DNA from: Streptomyces sp. NBC_00442
GTDB taxonomy: Bacteria > Actinomycetota > Actinomycetes > Streptomycetales > Streptomycetaceae
Assembly (NCBI RefSeq): GCF_036014195.1
Contig: NZ_CP107918.1
Coordinates: forward strand, 5,146,001-5,210,000
Length of the DNA: 64,000 bases
Direction of reading: 5' to 3'
Made by a program: the position numbers and the translations under genes. The notes beneath the pieces are model-generated. The model made no database searches. It was not told the DNA's origin and saw nothing but the letters and a program-made list of their open reading frames with translations. Shown piece after piece: positions 1 to 10,281 of the stretch. How positions within the stretch are numbered: position 1 is the first letter of the stretch; each line of letters begins with the position of its first letter.

Positions 1-1
1 G

Positions 2-1021
2 GTGTTCGCCGAGGCCGGCATCCTGCCCTCCACCAGCGCCTCCAAGGTCGCCCGCGCCCTGCGCGAGACGGCCCCCGAAAAGCGGCCCGGCCCCACCGGG
101 CGCGCCCCCGGCCCCGCCCTCGCCGACGGCACCGCGGGCGCCCACGTGCTCGGCTACCTGCGCACCCAGCGCGATGCCATCGTCGCCCTCGACCCCGCCG
201 TCCGGCGTGAACTGCCCGACTCCGTCCACCGGATGCGCGTCGCCACCCGACGCCTGCGCAGCGCGTTCACGTCGTACGCCAAGGTCGTCGACCGGGCCGT
301 CACCGACCCCGTCGGCGACGAACTGAAATGGCTCGCGGCCGAACTCGGCGTCGACCGCGACCGGGAAGTCCTCACCCACCGCCTGCGCTCCCACCTCAAG
401 GCAGTGCCCCGCACCCTGCAGCTCGGCCCCGTCCGCGCCCGGCTCCGCATCTGGAGCGCGACCCGCTCCGCCGGCACCCGGCGCCGGATCCTCGCCGCCC
501 TCGACGGCGAGCGCTACCTCGCCCTGCTCGACACCCTCGACGTGCTCCTCGCGGCGCCGCCCCTGCGCCCCGCCGCCGCCCGGCCCGCCGCCGAGGTCCT
601 GCCCAAGGCCGTGCTCAAGGACTACCGGCGCCTGGCCGGCCGCATCGCCACCGCGCTCGATCTCGACCCCGGCCGCGACCGCGACGTCGCCCTCCACCAG
701 GCCCGCAAGGCGGCCAAGCGCGCGCGGTACGCCGCCGAGGCCGCCGCACCCGCGCTCGGCACACCCGCGAAGAAGATCACCAAGCGCCTGAAGGCCGTGC
801 AGAACGCGCTCGGCGACCACCAGGACAGCGTCGTCGCCCGTGAGACCCTGCGGCTCCTGGCCGCCCAGGCCCACGCCGCCGGCGAGTCCGCGTTCACCTG
901 GGGACTCCTGTACGGCCGGGAGGAGGCGACGGCCGCCCGGCGCGAGCGGGACCTGCCGGGACTCTGGGCCCGCGCCGCCCAGGCGAAGCTCCGCAGACGC
1001 CTGCGGGCCGCCGGGGCGTGA
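2..1021 (+). CDS. CHAD-domain protein, 5'-truncated by the window edge (probably CYTH-CHAD)
   Basis: Helical CHAD-domain protein of about 339 visible residues. CHAD domains are all-alpha, rich in conserved His/Arg/Lys, and bind polyphosphate or accompany CYTH triphosphate tunnel enzymes. Visible hallmarks are HRMRVATRRLRSAF near residue 77 and HQARKAAKRARYAA near residue 230, both basic helices typical of CHAD. The frame is open to the first base, and the first residues (EAGILPSTSASKVARAL) read like the end of a CYTH domain, so the true start and the CYTH half probably lie upstream; the GTG at base 2 is then internal. The stop lies 71 bases before the next start, in the same direction. The domain call is firm; the fusion to CYTH is inferred from family habit. 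Confidence 0.85.
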   Translation: MFAEAGILPSTSASKVARALRETAPEKRPGPTGRAPGPALADGTAGAHVLGYLRTQRDAIVALDPAVRRELPDSVHRMRVATRRLRSAFTSYAKVVDRAVTDPVGDELKWLAAELGVDRDREVLTHRLRSHLKAVPRTLQLGPVRARLRIWSATRSAGTRRRILAALDGERYLALLDTLDVLLAAPPLRPAAARPAAEVLPKAVLKDYRRLAGRIATALDLDPGRDRDVALHQARKAAKRARYAAEAAAPALGTPAKKITKRLKAVQNALGDHQDSVVARETLRLLAAQAHAAGESAFTWGLLYGREEATAARRERDLPGLWARAAQAKLRRRLRAAGA

Positions 1022-1092
1022 TCGTCGTGCGAGGGGGCGACCCGGCTCGCGTTACGCTAGAGAGTCGCCCCCTGCCGCCCACGAAGGTCGAG

Positions 1093-3024
<1,932 letters not shown>

Positions 3025-3119
3025 CCTGTCGGCGAGCAGCCCGGCGCCATGGCTGAACGGCTCGTCCCAGCCCGGAAGACAGCGCGGCTGGGGTCCGAGG
3101 TCGCAGGGTATGGCCGGAG

Positions 3120-3151
3120 GAGGCGTCCGGAGCGAGAGCTCCGGGCGCCTC
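3120..3151 (+). terminator. Hairpin terminator after the radical SAM gene
   Basis: A 14-bp stem (GAGGCGTCCGGAGC against GCTCCGGGCGCCTC, one G-T pair) with a GAGA loop, about 95 bases after the stop. There is no U-run, as usual for high-GC actinomycetes. It separates the housekeeping gene from the WXG-type island downstream. Confidence 0.7.
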
Positions 3152-3288
3152 TTAGCTGTTTGCGGACTTCTCCAGCTACTGACCCCGCACAGCCGCAGGG
3201 AGTGAGGCATACCGCGGCGGCATGGCTGCGAACCGGCTTCAGTATGCTGGCGCGTACATATGTCCGACGGCCAGGGGGGCGGAGAGTC

Positions 3289-3711
3289 ATGACACCAGGG
3301 AACCCCTCACCTCATATGCGGATCGATCAGGTTCCGGCAGATGCGAGCGGCATAGTCACCCCTGGTGCCTCAGGTGGTCAGAAGGACCTGGCTTCGACGC
3401 CTGCTGAGAAGCGGGCTGCAGCCGAGGCGATCGAGCGACACATCGAGCCGGACACGAGGACGGCCGGGAACTGGACGGACGAGCAGACCGCCGCGGTCGT
3501 CAAAGCATTCGGCGCCAAGGACGGCCACGGCTGGGTGACGTCGTCCGCGGTGAAGGCCGCCCACAAGCAGTGGGACGAGCAGGTGAGTGGCCTGATGAAG
3601 AGGCTGGCCTCGGAGAAGGCCGCCCTGCGGAGTACCTACACCGTCTTGCAGGGCACGGACTTCGGCGTCCTCGCCCAGGTGCGCGCCTCGTCATCCCTGG
3701 ACGCCTACTGA
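3289..3711 (+). CDS. Small helical protein of a WXG100/type VII-associated gene set
   Basis: Protein of 140 aa, probably all-helical, hydrophilic, with no signal peptide or membrane segment. ATG 3289 is preceded by GGCGGAGAGTC, a good ribosome site; the frame is open farther upstream but that part has no sensible start and runs over the terminator at 3120. The gene lies 51 bases before a large WXG-domain gene, in the same direction, and ends in ASSSLDAY. The residue mix (Trp in DGHGWVTSSAVKAAHKQWDEQ, many Lys/Glu/Ala) fits a WXG100-superfamily partner or chaperone-like protein, but a canonical central WXG turn is not obvious. I do not recognise a named family; the functional suggestion rests on context. 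Confidence 0.75.
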   Translation: MTPGNPSPHMRIDQVPADASGIVTPGASGGQKDLASTPAEKRAAAEAIERHIEPDTRTAGNWTDEQTAAVVKAFGAKDGHGWVTSSAVKAAHKQWDEQVSGLMKRLASEKAALRSTYTVLQGTDFGVLAQVRASSSLDAY

Positions 3712-3762
3712 GTCCATCCAGCCCAGCTTAATGGCCGACTCGGCAGCATCCGGGGGGAAACC

Positions 3763-6053
3763 ATGCCGACGTATCACGAGATCCTCACAGCAGACCTGAC
3801 TACGCTCACCACCGCGGCCGAGCGGTGGGATGGTATGGCCACAGAATTCCACAAGCAGGCGACGGCCTATCGCCGGGATGTTCACGGCATATCCATGGGA
3901 CAGACGTGGTCGGGGCTGAGCGCGGACGCTGCCCATCACACCTTCGACATCACGCTCAAGGAATTCGAGAAGGCACAGGTCGAGAGTAAAGCCATTGCCT
4001 CGCTCTTCCGCGATGCGCATGCGCAGTTCGTAGACTTGCAAAAGAAGCTGCAGACAGCCCGGGATGAAGCGCTCAAGGCCGGCATGAAGGTGTCGGACCA
4101 AGGCGTCGTCGCATACGACTACACCAAGCTCACTCAAGACGAGCACCAGGCTCTCGTGCATGACCCTGACTACCAGGCGAGCGTCAGGAATTCAGTCGCC
4201 TCGTGGCAGCATCGCATCGATCAGTGTGTCCAGGATGCGACCGATGCTGACGAAGGTGTTGAGATCGCCTTCAAGGCTGCCGTTGCCGACTCCGACCTCT
4301 TGGATGGCACGCCGAATGGCTTCAACGGCGAGGCCAAGGGCGACATCGAACAGTACGAGGCGGACAATGCCGCGGACATCGCCACCCGTATCAACAACGG
4401 TGGGCATGTCTCCGCCGCCGATCTCGCCGAGCTTCGGCGGTCCTTCCGTGACAACTCCGACAACAAGGCGTTCAGTCAAACCTTGCTGTCGGACTTGGGC
4501 CCCGACGGAACCATCAAACTCACCAACGCCCTGAACGATCGCGCCTACGCATCCGACAAGGCGAACAAGTCCGAGTACATGGAACTACAAGGCGGGTTGG
4601 CCCACACCCTCGCGACCGCCACGAATGTTCCTGACACGGTGAAGGGCATGCCGCCCGGCTCAAAAGCGTTCGCCCACTGGCTCGCCGGCGAAGACGGTCG
4701 CTTCTACAAACAGTGGAGCGAGAGCCTCGACAAGTTCGGCACGAAGAACTACGGCTCAGAGACCAATCCGCTGTACGGCTACCAATCGCTGGCCAGCATG
4801 ATGGAACAGAGCGACAAGAAGTTCGACGATCAGTTCCTGTACCAAGTGACTGACGACATGATCGCTGCCGAGAAGAAACACCCAGGGATATTCACGGAAT
4901 GGGGTCCCGGACACGACGGTACCCGGGCCGATGCCCTTGATTCCACGCTCAACGTGATGAGCCGCAACCCCGAGGCAGCCACGGCGTTCTTTGACCCCGC
5001 GGGGAACGGCCCCGCGAGCGACCACGTCGGCAACGACCACCTGCACTACCTCGCGGGCCATGGAGACGGTACCCGCGACTGGCCCAAGCACGTCTATACC
5101 GGTGTTGCTTACCTGGAGCAGGACGACCCACTGAGCCGGACGGGTCTGGCTGCTGCCCTGCAGGCCGGGGCGACGGGCACGTGCCCTGTCCCGTCGCGCA
5201 GGAACCACTGCCGACGTTTACACACACGGCGGAGCAGACTCGCGTCATGGACGGCATCCTCAGGGCTCTCGACCAGGGACCGTCGACAGAGGTTCACCAC
5301 AACCTTCAGGTGCCAATTGCGCGGGCGATCGCTGAGTACACGCCGGACAGCCACGAGATCCTGGGCGGTCTCGACGGTGACTATGCGACGCACATGAAGA
5401 ACGGCTACTTCATGGACTCCGACCACCCCGACAGGGCGCACCTGTCCACCCCGATGGACACCATGATCCACGTGATGCGAGGGGTGTCCGAAAACCCCGA
5501 CGCCTACGCCACGATGGACAAGGCGGAGACGCGGTACATCAACGCCGAGCTGGACAAGTTGCCGCATGGTGCCGCGGGTTACTCCGAGAGCAACCCACTT
5601 GCCAAGTCGGGGGCAGCCCTCGGCGCGTACGACGCGATCCGGGAAGACGTGCTCAACGACGAACGGACGGGGGCCTACAGCGCAGCGGACTGGAAGTCGA
5701 AGGTCGCCTACCACATCATCGGCGGCGCCATCACCCCCATGGCCATCCCCACCGCGGGTGGGTCCATCGCCGTGGGGGATGGTTTGCAGCGTGGCGTGGA
5801 CACCTTGGCGTGGGTGTGGGGAAACGACATGAAGGCAGACGCCGACGCCAAGGCCAATGAGGCCATCAACGACCGATACCTGGACACCAACACGAGGATG
5901 CAGGTCTTGGTCGACGGCTGGGGCAGGGAGCGTTACGACATGGACACCCCGGAAGGCAGAGACCACGTCCAAGGACTGACCAAGGAGATCCGCTCGGGGC
6001 ACACCACAGGCGTGGCAGACGCGCGTGCTTATCTCACTGACACGACCAACTGA
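3763..6053 (+). pseudogene. Large WXG-domain protein (DUF6571-like), interrupted by a frameshift near 5167
   Basis: The N-terminal 120 residues form a WXG100-like helical hairpin with a WSGLSADAA turn at about residue 47, typical of type VII secretion substrates and of the streptomycete family I recall as DUF6571. After that comes a long alpha-rich region of unknown function. The frame that starts at 3763 degenerates after ALQAGATG (5166-5180), whereas the homologous continuation (PLPTFTHTAEQTRVMDGIL) is in the frame ending at 6053. Adding one G to the GGGG at 5167-5170 restores a single protein of about 763 aa reading QAGGDGHVPCPVAQEP across the join. It may be a true mutation or a base-call error. 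Left unrepaired, the first frame would end at 5397 after an aberrant Arg/Ser-rich tail. No toxin active site is visible at the C-terminus. Confidence 0.75.
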
Positions 6054-6060
6054 ACGCCCT

Positions 6061-7128
6061 ATGGATGAGACAGGCCGGATGACTGCCCCCGCATCTCCTG
6101 AGACACCGACTGCCCCGCCGTGCCCCAAGCGGCTCGGACGTGGAGCCTTGCCCGTGCTGGTTGTCGGGTTGCTGGTCGTGGCGGCAGCGGGCTCAGGGGT
6201 GTGGTGGTGGGGGATGGTTGACGACGCCGACGGGCCGGTCGACTGTTCGGCGCTGCTTTCCAACGTCAAGATCAAGGACGCTCTGGGAGCCGGGTATCAG
6301 AAGGGCATGTCCTGTTCGGAGTTGGGCACGGCCTTGCAGACGGCTGCAGGCGGGAAGGGTACCGAGGGGCATACTGCGGCGCAGGTGCGAGCCATGCGGG
6401 AAATTCTGCAGGGCACGGACGATGCCCTCACCAACTCCGGGCAGAAGTCGATCGACCCGTCTCTCCGTCTTCCCCTCGCGGAACTGATCGCGGACTACGC
6501 GCCGGACACCTACGAGATCTTCAAAGGGCTCGACGCCCGCTACGTCGAGCACGCTTCGGATGATCGGCCTTGGAGCGATGCTGCCGGCGTGCACATGGCA
6601 GTCTGGGACGACACTCTCATCCGCGTCACCCGGGCGGTTGCGGCCAGTCCGAACGCGTACGCACGCGTCCGCGATGCTCAGACTCGCCAGTCCGCTCGCA
6701 TTTTGACCCGCATCCCGCACCCAGCTCGCGGAGTGACACTCACTCTGCCCCCCGTCGGCAACTCCGTGGCCCTCGGAGTGCTCGACGCCATTGCGCACGA
6801 TGTCAGCCAGAGCTCTTCGGCGGGGGCAGGGAAAAAGTGGAGGAGCGATGTCATCGAGGCGCTGAAGCAATCGGCACCGAACCCACCACCGAGCTACGAA
6901 TCCGATCCGGTCGGCTACATCCGTGGCAATTGGGCGGCTCAACTGGACGCTGCTGACACGGCGGCCGAGTCCAAGGGCTTTACCGAACAGGGTGTACGAC
7001 TCCTCGACATCTGGGCCAAGGGGCGTGCGGACGGCTTCAAGGCCTCCGAGAGTCTCCGCGCTGACTGCCGTAATAGCCAATACGACAGGTACAGCGACGT
7101 GGTGCACGCGCTGAGTAAGAAGCCGTGA
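6061..7128 (+). CDS. Membrane-anchored paralogue of the C-terminal half of the WXG-domain protein
   Basis: Protein of about 355 aa with a single N-terminal transmembrane helix (VLVVGLLVVAAAGSGVW, near residues 28-46) after a basic patch, so the bulk probably faces outside. The soluble part aligns by eye with the end of the preceding gene: ADYAPDTYEIFKGLDARYV here against AEYTPDSHEILGGLDGDYA there, then DDTLIRVTRAVAASPNAYA against MDTMIHVMRGVSENPDAYA, and RIPHPARGV against KLPHGAAGY. The start is ATG 6061, seven bases after the preceding stop, or ATG 6079 behind AGACAGGCCGG. It ends in a strong hairpin (7157). It could be a tethered partner, decoy or immunity-like relative of the upstream protein; no function is known to me. 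Confidence 0.75.
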   Translation: MDETGRMTAPASPETPTAPPCPKRLGRGALPVLVVGLLVVAAAGSGVWWWGMVDDADGPVDCSALLSNVKIKDALGAGYQKGMSCSELGTALQTAAGGKGTEGHTAAQVRAMREILQGTDDALTNSGQKSIDPSLRLPLAELIADYAPDTYEIFKGLDARYVEHASDDRPWSDAAGVHMAVWDDTLIRVTRAVAASPNAYARVRDAQTRQSARILTRIPHPARGVTLTLPPVGNSVALGVLDAIAHDVSQSSSAGAGKKWRSDVIEALKQSAPNPPPSYESDPVGYIRGNWAAQLDAADTAAESKGFTEQGVRLLDIWAKGRADGFKASESLRADCRNSQYDRYSDVVHALSKKP

Positions 7129-7156
7129 GTTCGAGGGCACTGTCGCGACAGACCCC

Positions 7157-7188
7157 GAGCGTCAGCTCGGAGCGCCGAGCTGACGCTC
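7157..7188 (+). terminator. Perfect 14-bp hairpin closing the three-gene island
   Basis: GAGCGTCAGCTCGG and its exact complement CCGAGCTGACGCTC flank a four-base loop (AGCG), 28 bases after the stop of the membrane-anchored paralogue. This marks the end of the island transcript. Confidence 0.8.
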
Positions 7189-7533
7189 CTGTGTGAGGTA
7201 GGAACGTACTCGCCGGGGCCCGGAGAAGGCCCAGTAGCGCCTGGGCCAAGGAGCGGTACACGTCCACCTCGCCGGACGCGGACTGGAACAATCCGTAACC
7301 CGAGTCTGTATGTACACGCCGACGGATGACTTCTGGATGGGCGGCATCCTCGGCCCGACCAACAAGGCGACCGGCGAGGGGTGTCGTGGCGATCTCCGTC
7401 ACGTCTCCGTGCTGCGCTGCGGATTCACCCGAGGGCTCGGCAACGAACGAGCTACTCTCACAGCCCTCTCCGCAGCTCTCAGGCATACGCGGCGGCGTCG
7501 ACCGCGAGCCGACGAAATCAAGGAGATCCCGCG
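7189..7533. other. Gene-poor stretch of about 345 bases
   Basis: No gene can be supported. A short forward frame from ATG 7310 overlaps the next start by ATGA, but it has no ribosome site and a composition like random high-GC frames. On the reverse strand a stretch around 7210-7400 (GYGLFQSASGEVDVYRSLAQALLGLLR) looks more protein-like and may be the remnant of a decayed gene. I could not identify its parent family. Confidence 0.35.
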
Positions 7534-7896
7534 ATGAGCGGTCGCGCCCGTCCCTCCGCCTCCCGGGCGCCGACAGGTACGGTCGGACGAATATCCGGCA
7601 ACCGGCCCCTGTTGAGCGCATCGGCGTGCGGCCTCGTCCTCGTTCTGGGGCATCCGGGCGCGGCCTACTTCGTCTTCCTCGCCTACATGGCCAGGCCCGC
7701 CGGCCCCTGGGACAGTGAGACCGTCGCCCACTCCGGTTTCGCCGCGGGTCTTGCCCTGGTCCTCTCGGCGGTGATGGCGGCGCTGACATGGCCCTGTGTC
7801 AGGTTCGCCTGGCTGCGCGGATGGTGGTACACCCTTCCAGCGGTGCTCGCCGTCGCCGCACTGCTGCGGCTCACCCTGCTCGCCCCCCACCTCTGA
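7534..7896 (+). CDS. Small multi-pass membrane protein, unknown function
   Basis: Protein of 120 aa. ATG 7534 follows AAGGAGATCCCGCG, a near-ideal ribosome site, which decides the start over upstream codons in the same frame. A basic N-terminus of about 30 residues is followed by three or four hydrophobic stretches (LLSASACGLVLVLG, AAYFVFLAYMA, FAAGLALVLSAVMAALTW, TLPAVLAVAALLRLTLLA), so it probably crosses the membrane three or four times. It is followed 57 bases later by another gene in the same direction. I do not recognise the family. Confidence 0.7.
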   Translation: MSGRARPSASRAPTGTVGRISGNRPLLSASACGLVLVLGHPGAAYFVFLAYMARPAGPWDSETVAHSGFAAGLALVLSAVMAALTWPCVRFAWLRGWWYTLPAVLAVAALLRLTLLAPHL

Positions 7897-7953
7897 CGCA
7901 GGTCAGGAGGCCGGGCGAGCAACGTTTGGACCCCTTCGTGCGTCCTGGACGGC

Positions 7954-9132
7954 ATGGAGAACCGTCCGTCCCCGCAGCCCTCCGAAGGCTGCCTCACCGT
8001 CGTGGTCCGCGTGCCCGTGCGGATCGTCGTCTTCGTGCTCGTCGTGCCCGTGCGAATGGTCTGGGACCTGCTCGTGGCCGGTGCGAAGGTGCTGCGGCGA
8101 AGGGTGTTCACGCCGCTGTGGCGGGTGCTGGTCGTGATCCCGTCCGGGTGGTCGTACCGGGTCGTGCTGACGCCGGCCGGGCATGCGATCGCGTGGCTGG
8201 GGAGGGTGGTCGGGGCGGGGCTCGGTGCGGTCGGGCGGGGACTTGCGGCCGCTGGAGCGTGGGGTGTGCGGATGCTGCTCGTGGCGCCCTCGGTGTGGGT
8301 GTACCGGGTCGTGCTCGCGCCGGCCGGGCGGGCCGTCGGGTGGGTGCTGAGCGGGGTCTGGCTCGGACTCGCGTGGGTGGGGCGGGGAGTCGGGCGCGGG
8401 CTCGTCCGGGCGGGCCGGGGGATCGGCGCCGGGCTTGCCCGGGTGGGCAAGGGGGTCGGGGTCGGCCTCGTATGGGGCCTTCGGGCCCTGTTCGTGTGGC
8501 CCTGGAGTGCGTTGTGGCGCCGGGTGCTCGCGCCCGTGCTGCGGTACGGGCTCGTCGTGCCGGCGGCATGGCTCTACCGGTACGTGCTCATCCCGGTCGG
8601 GCACGGGACCGCCCGGCTCGTGACGCTGGCCGGGGCCGGGCTCGCCGCGCTCGGTGTGCTGCTCCTCGTGGTTCCCGCCCGGTGGCTGTACCGCGCGGTC
8701 CTGACGCCGCTCGGGCGGGGCGCCCTCGTCGTCGTGCGCGAGATCGGCGTGGCGATCGGGTTCGCCTGGCGGGCCGCCGGGTTCGTTTCGCGGGCCGTGG
8801 GGCGGGGGCTCGCGTGGCTCGTCCGGAATTTTGTCGGGCTGCCGGTGCGCTGGGTGTACGCGACCCTGCTCACGCCCGTCGGGCACTGGGTGCGGGACGC
8901 CGTGCTCCGACCGGCCCGGCGGGCCCTGCGCGAGGCCGGCCGGGCCGCGCGCCAAGCGCTGGTCTCGGCCCGCGAGACCGTGCGCACGGCCCGGCGCGAC
9001 GCCTGGCGGGCGCTGGTCGGCGGGCCGGCGCGGGAACTACCGGAGCACCGGGCGCGTACTCTGGGTAGTACAACTACTGCCTCCGGCGCGGTGCCCGCCC
9101 CCGAGATCTCCCTCAGCAAAGCGGAGGGATGA
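7954..9132 (+). CDS. Repetitive Trp/Tyr-rich protein with amphipathic repeats, unknown function
   Basis: Protein of 392 aa built from a degenerate unit of about 70 residues whose anchor reads P-x2-W-x-Y-R-x-V-L-x-P-x-G. Copies are IPSGWSYRVVLTPAGH (about residue 62), APSVWVYRVVLAPAGR (111), VPAAWLYRYVLIPVGH (205), VPARWLYRAVLTPLGR (240) and LPVRWVYATLLTPVGH (295). Between anchors are Gly/Arg/Val-rich stretches such as VGAGLGAVGRGL, which could form amphipathic or membrane-lying helices. The C-terminal 80 residues are Arg/Ala-rich and hydrophilic. There is no signal peptide. It sits 45 bases before the TIGR03936 gene. I recognise the unit as internal duplication but know no function; membrane association is inference. 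Confidence 0.7.
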   Translation: MENRPSPQPSEGCLTVVVRVPVRIVVFVLVVPVRMVWDLLVAGAKVLRRRVFTPLWRVLVVIPSGWSYRVVLTPAGHAIAWLGRVVGAGLGAVGRGLAAAGAWGVRMLLVAPSVWVYRVVLAPAGRAVGWVLSGVWLGLAWVGRGVGRGLVRAGRGIGAGLARVGKGVGVGLVWGLRALFVWPWSALWRRVLAPVLRYGLVVPAAWLYRYVLIPVGHGTARLVTLAGAGLAALGVLLLVVPARWLYRAVLTPLGRGALVVVREIGVAIGFAWRAAGFVSRAVGRGLAWLVRNFVGLPVRWVYATLLTPVGHWVRDAVLRPARRALREAGRAARQALVSARETVRTARRDAWRALVGGPARELPEHRARTLGSTTTASGAVPAPEISLSKAEG

Positions 9133-9222
9133 GCCGGGCGGCGGACGGGCCGTGACCGGAGGGGCCCCCACAGGACGGTGGGCGGCGCTCGCCGCGCCCG
9201 CCCCGCACGAGGAGAAGAACCA

Positions 9223-10044
9223 CTGGGCAAGCGACAGCCCGAAGGCCCGCCGCCCGCACCCGCGGTGCAGCGCATCCGCCTGCGCTACACCAAGCGCGGC
9301 CGCCTCCGGTTCACCAGCCACCGAGACTTCCAGCGCGCCTTCGAGCGCGCCCTGCGCCGCGCCGAGGTGCCCATGGCGTACTCGGCGGGCTTCACCCCGC
9401 ACCCCAAGGTGTCGTACGCCAACGCGGCCCCCACCGGCGTCGGCTCCGAGGCCGAGTACCTGGAGATCGCGCTCACCGCACAGCGCGACCCCGAGAAACT
9501 GCGCGCCCTGCTCGACGAATCGCTGCCCACCGGGCTCGACGTCATCGACGCGGTCGAGGCGCGCACCTCCGGTCTCGCCGACCGGCTGACCGCCTCCGTC
9601 TGGGAGCTGCGGCTCGACGGCGTCACCGTCGAGGCGGCCGAGAAGGCCGTCGGGACGTTCCTCGCCGCCGAGACCGTCGAGGTCCAGCGCAAGACCAAGA
9701 ACGGCATGCGCACCTTCGACACGAGGGGCGCCGTTGCCGAGCTCCAGGCTCTTTCCCCGCAGGCCGATAGGCCTCTCGACGACGCCTGTGCGATACTGCG
9801 GCTGGTAGTGCGGCACCTGACACCTGCCGTACGACCCGACGACGTCCTGTCCGGTCTCCGAGCTGTGGCCGACCTGGCGCCGCCGGTCCCCGCAGCGGTG
9901 ACCAGGCTGGCGCAGGGGCTCTTCGACGAGGAGTCCGGCACGGTGACCGACCCGCTCGCGCCCGACCGCGAGGCAGCCCCGGCCGCTCCACAAACGGCCG
10001 CCGGGACCGTCTCTGCGACGGCGCCGGAAGGTCCCGCCGCGTAA
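9223..10044 (+). CDS. TIGR03936 radical-SAM-associated protein (DUF2344)
   Basis: Protein of 273 aa of the DUF2344 family, which pairs with or is fused to the TIGR03960 radical SAM protein; a member of that family lies at 1093-3024. The core begins VQRIRLRYTKRGRLRFTSHR and continues through the family hallmark YSAGFTPHPKVSYANA (about residues 60-75). Starts are ambiguous: CTG 9223 has GGAGAAG five bases ahead and gives LGKRQPEGPPPAPAVQR, which matches how homologues begin; GTG 9178 is also in frame but would add a low-complexity extension. The C-terminal 40 residues are Ala/Pro-rich. It runs toward RNase E 237 bases downstream; the pairing with RNase E in actinomycetes is a recurring context. 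The biochemical role is unknown. Confidence 0.8.
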   Translation: MGKRQPEGPPPAPAVQRIRLRYTKRGRLRFTSHRDFQRAFERALRRAEVPMAYSAGFTPHPKVSYANAAPTGVGSEAEYLEIALTAQRDPEKLRALLDESLPTGLDVIDAVEARTSGLADRLTASVWELRLDGVTVEAAEKAVGTFLAAETVEVQRKTKNGMRTFDTRGAVAELQALSPQADRPLDDACAILRLVVRHLTPAVRPDDVLSGLRAVADLAPPVPAAVTRLAQGLFDEESGTVTDPLAPDREAAPAAPQTAAGTVSATAPEGPAA

Positions 10045-10281
10045 GGGCGGCCGTCGTAGCGCAGCCCTGGCACTCGGGAGCCACCTGGGTCGGGCCGCGC
10101 ACTGACCTAAAAGACTTTCGCCAGGCCGTGCGTACATCGCGCAGGGAACCGGCGAGCCAGACATATCAGCTCCCGTGCGGCGCCCGCGCCCCGGACGGCG
10201 GCACCCGCGCACATCACGCGGGACGTGCCGCCGGACCGGAACAGGCGCGGCGCCCGGGAGCGTGACGGGAGCTACGCCCGC

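Noticed and set aside
3763-6053. Polymorphic toxin with C-terminal nuclease or other effector domain
   Set aside because: The reconstructed C-terminus continues the same helical domain and is homologous to a membrane-anchored protein; no effector motif is visible.
7310-7537. A 75-codon forward frame just before the small membrane protein gene
   Set aside because: No ribosome site, random-like composition; the ATGA overlap is most simply coincidence.
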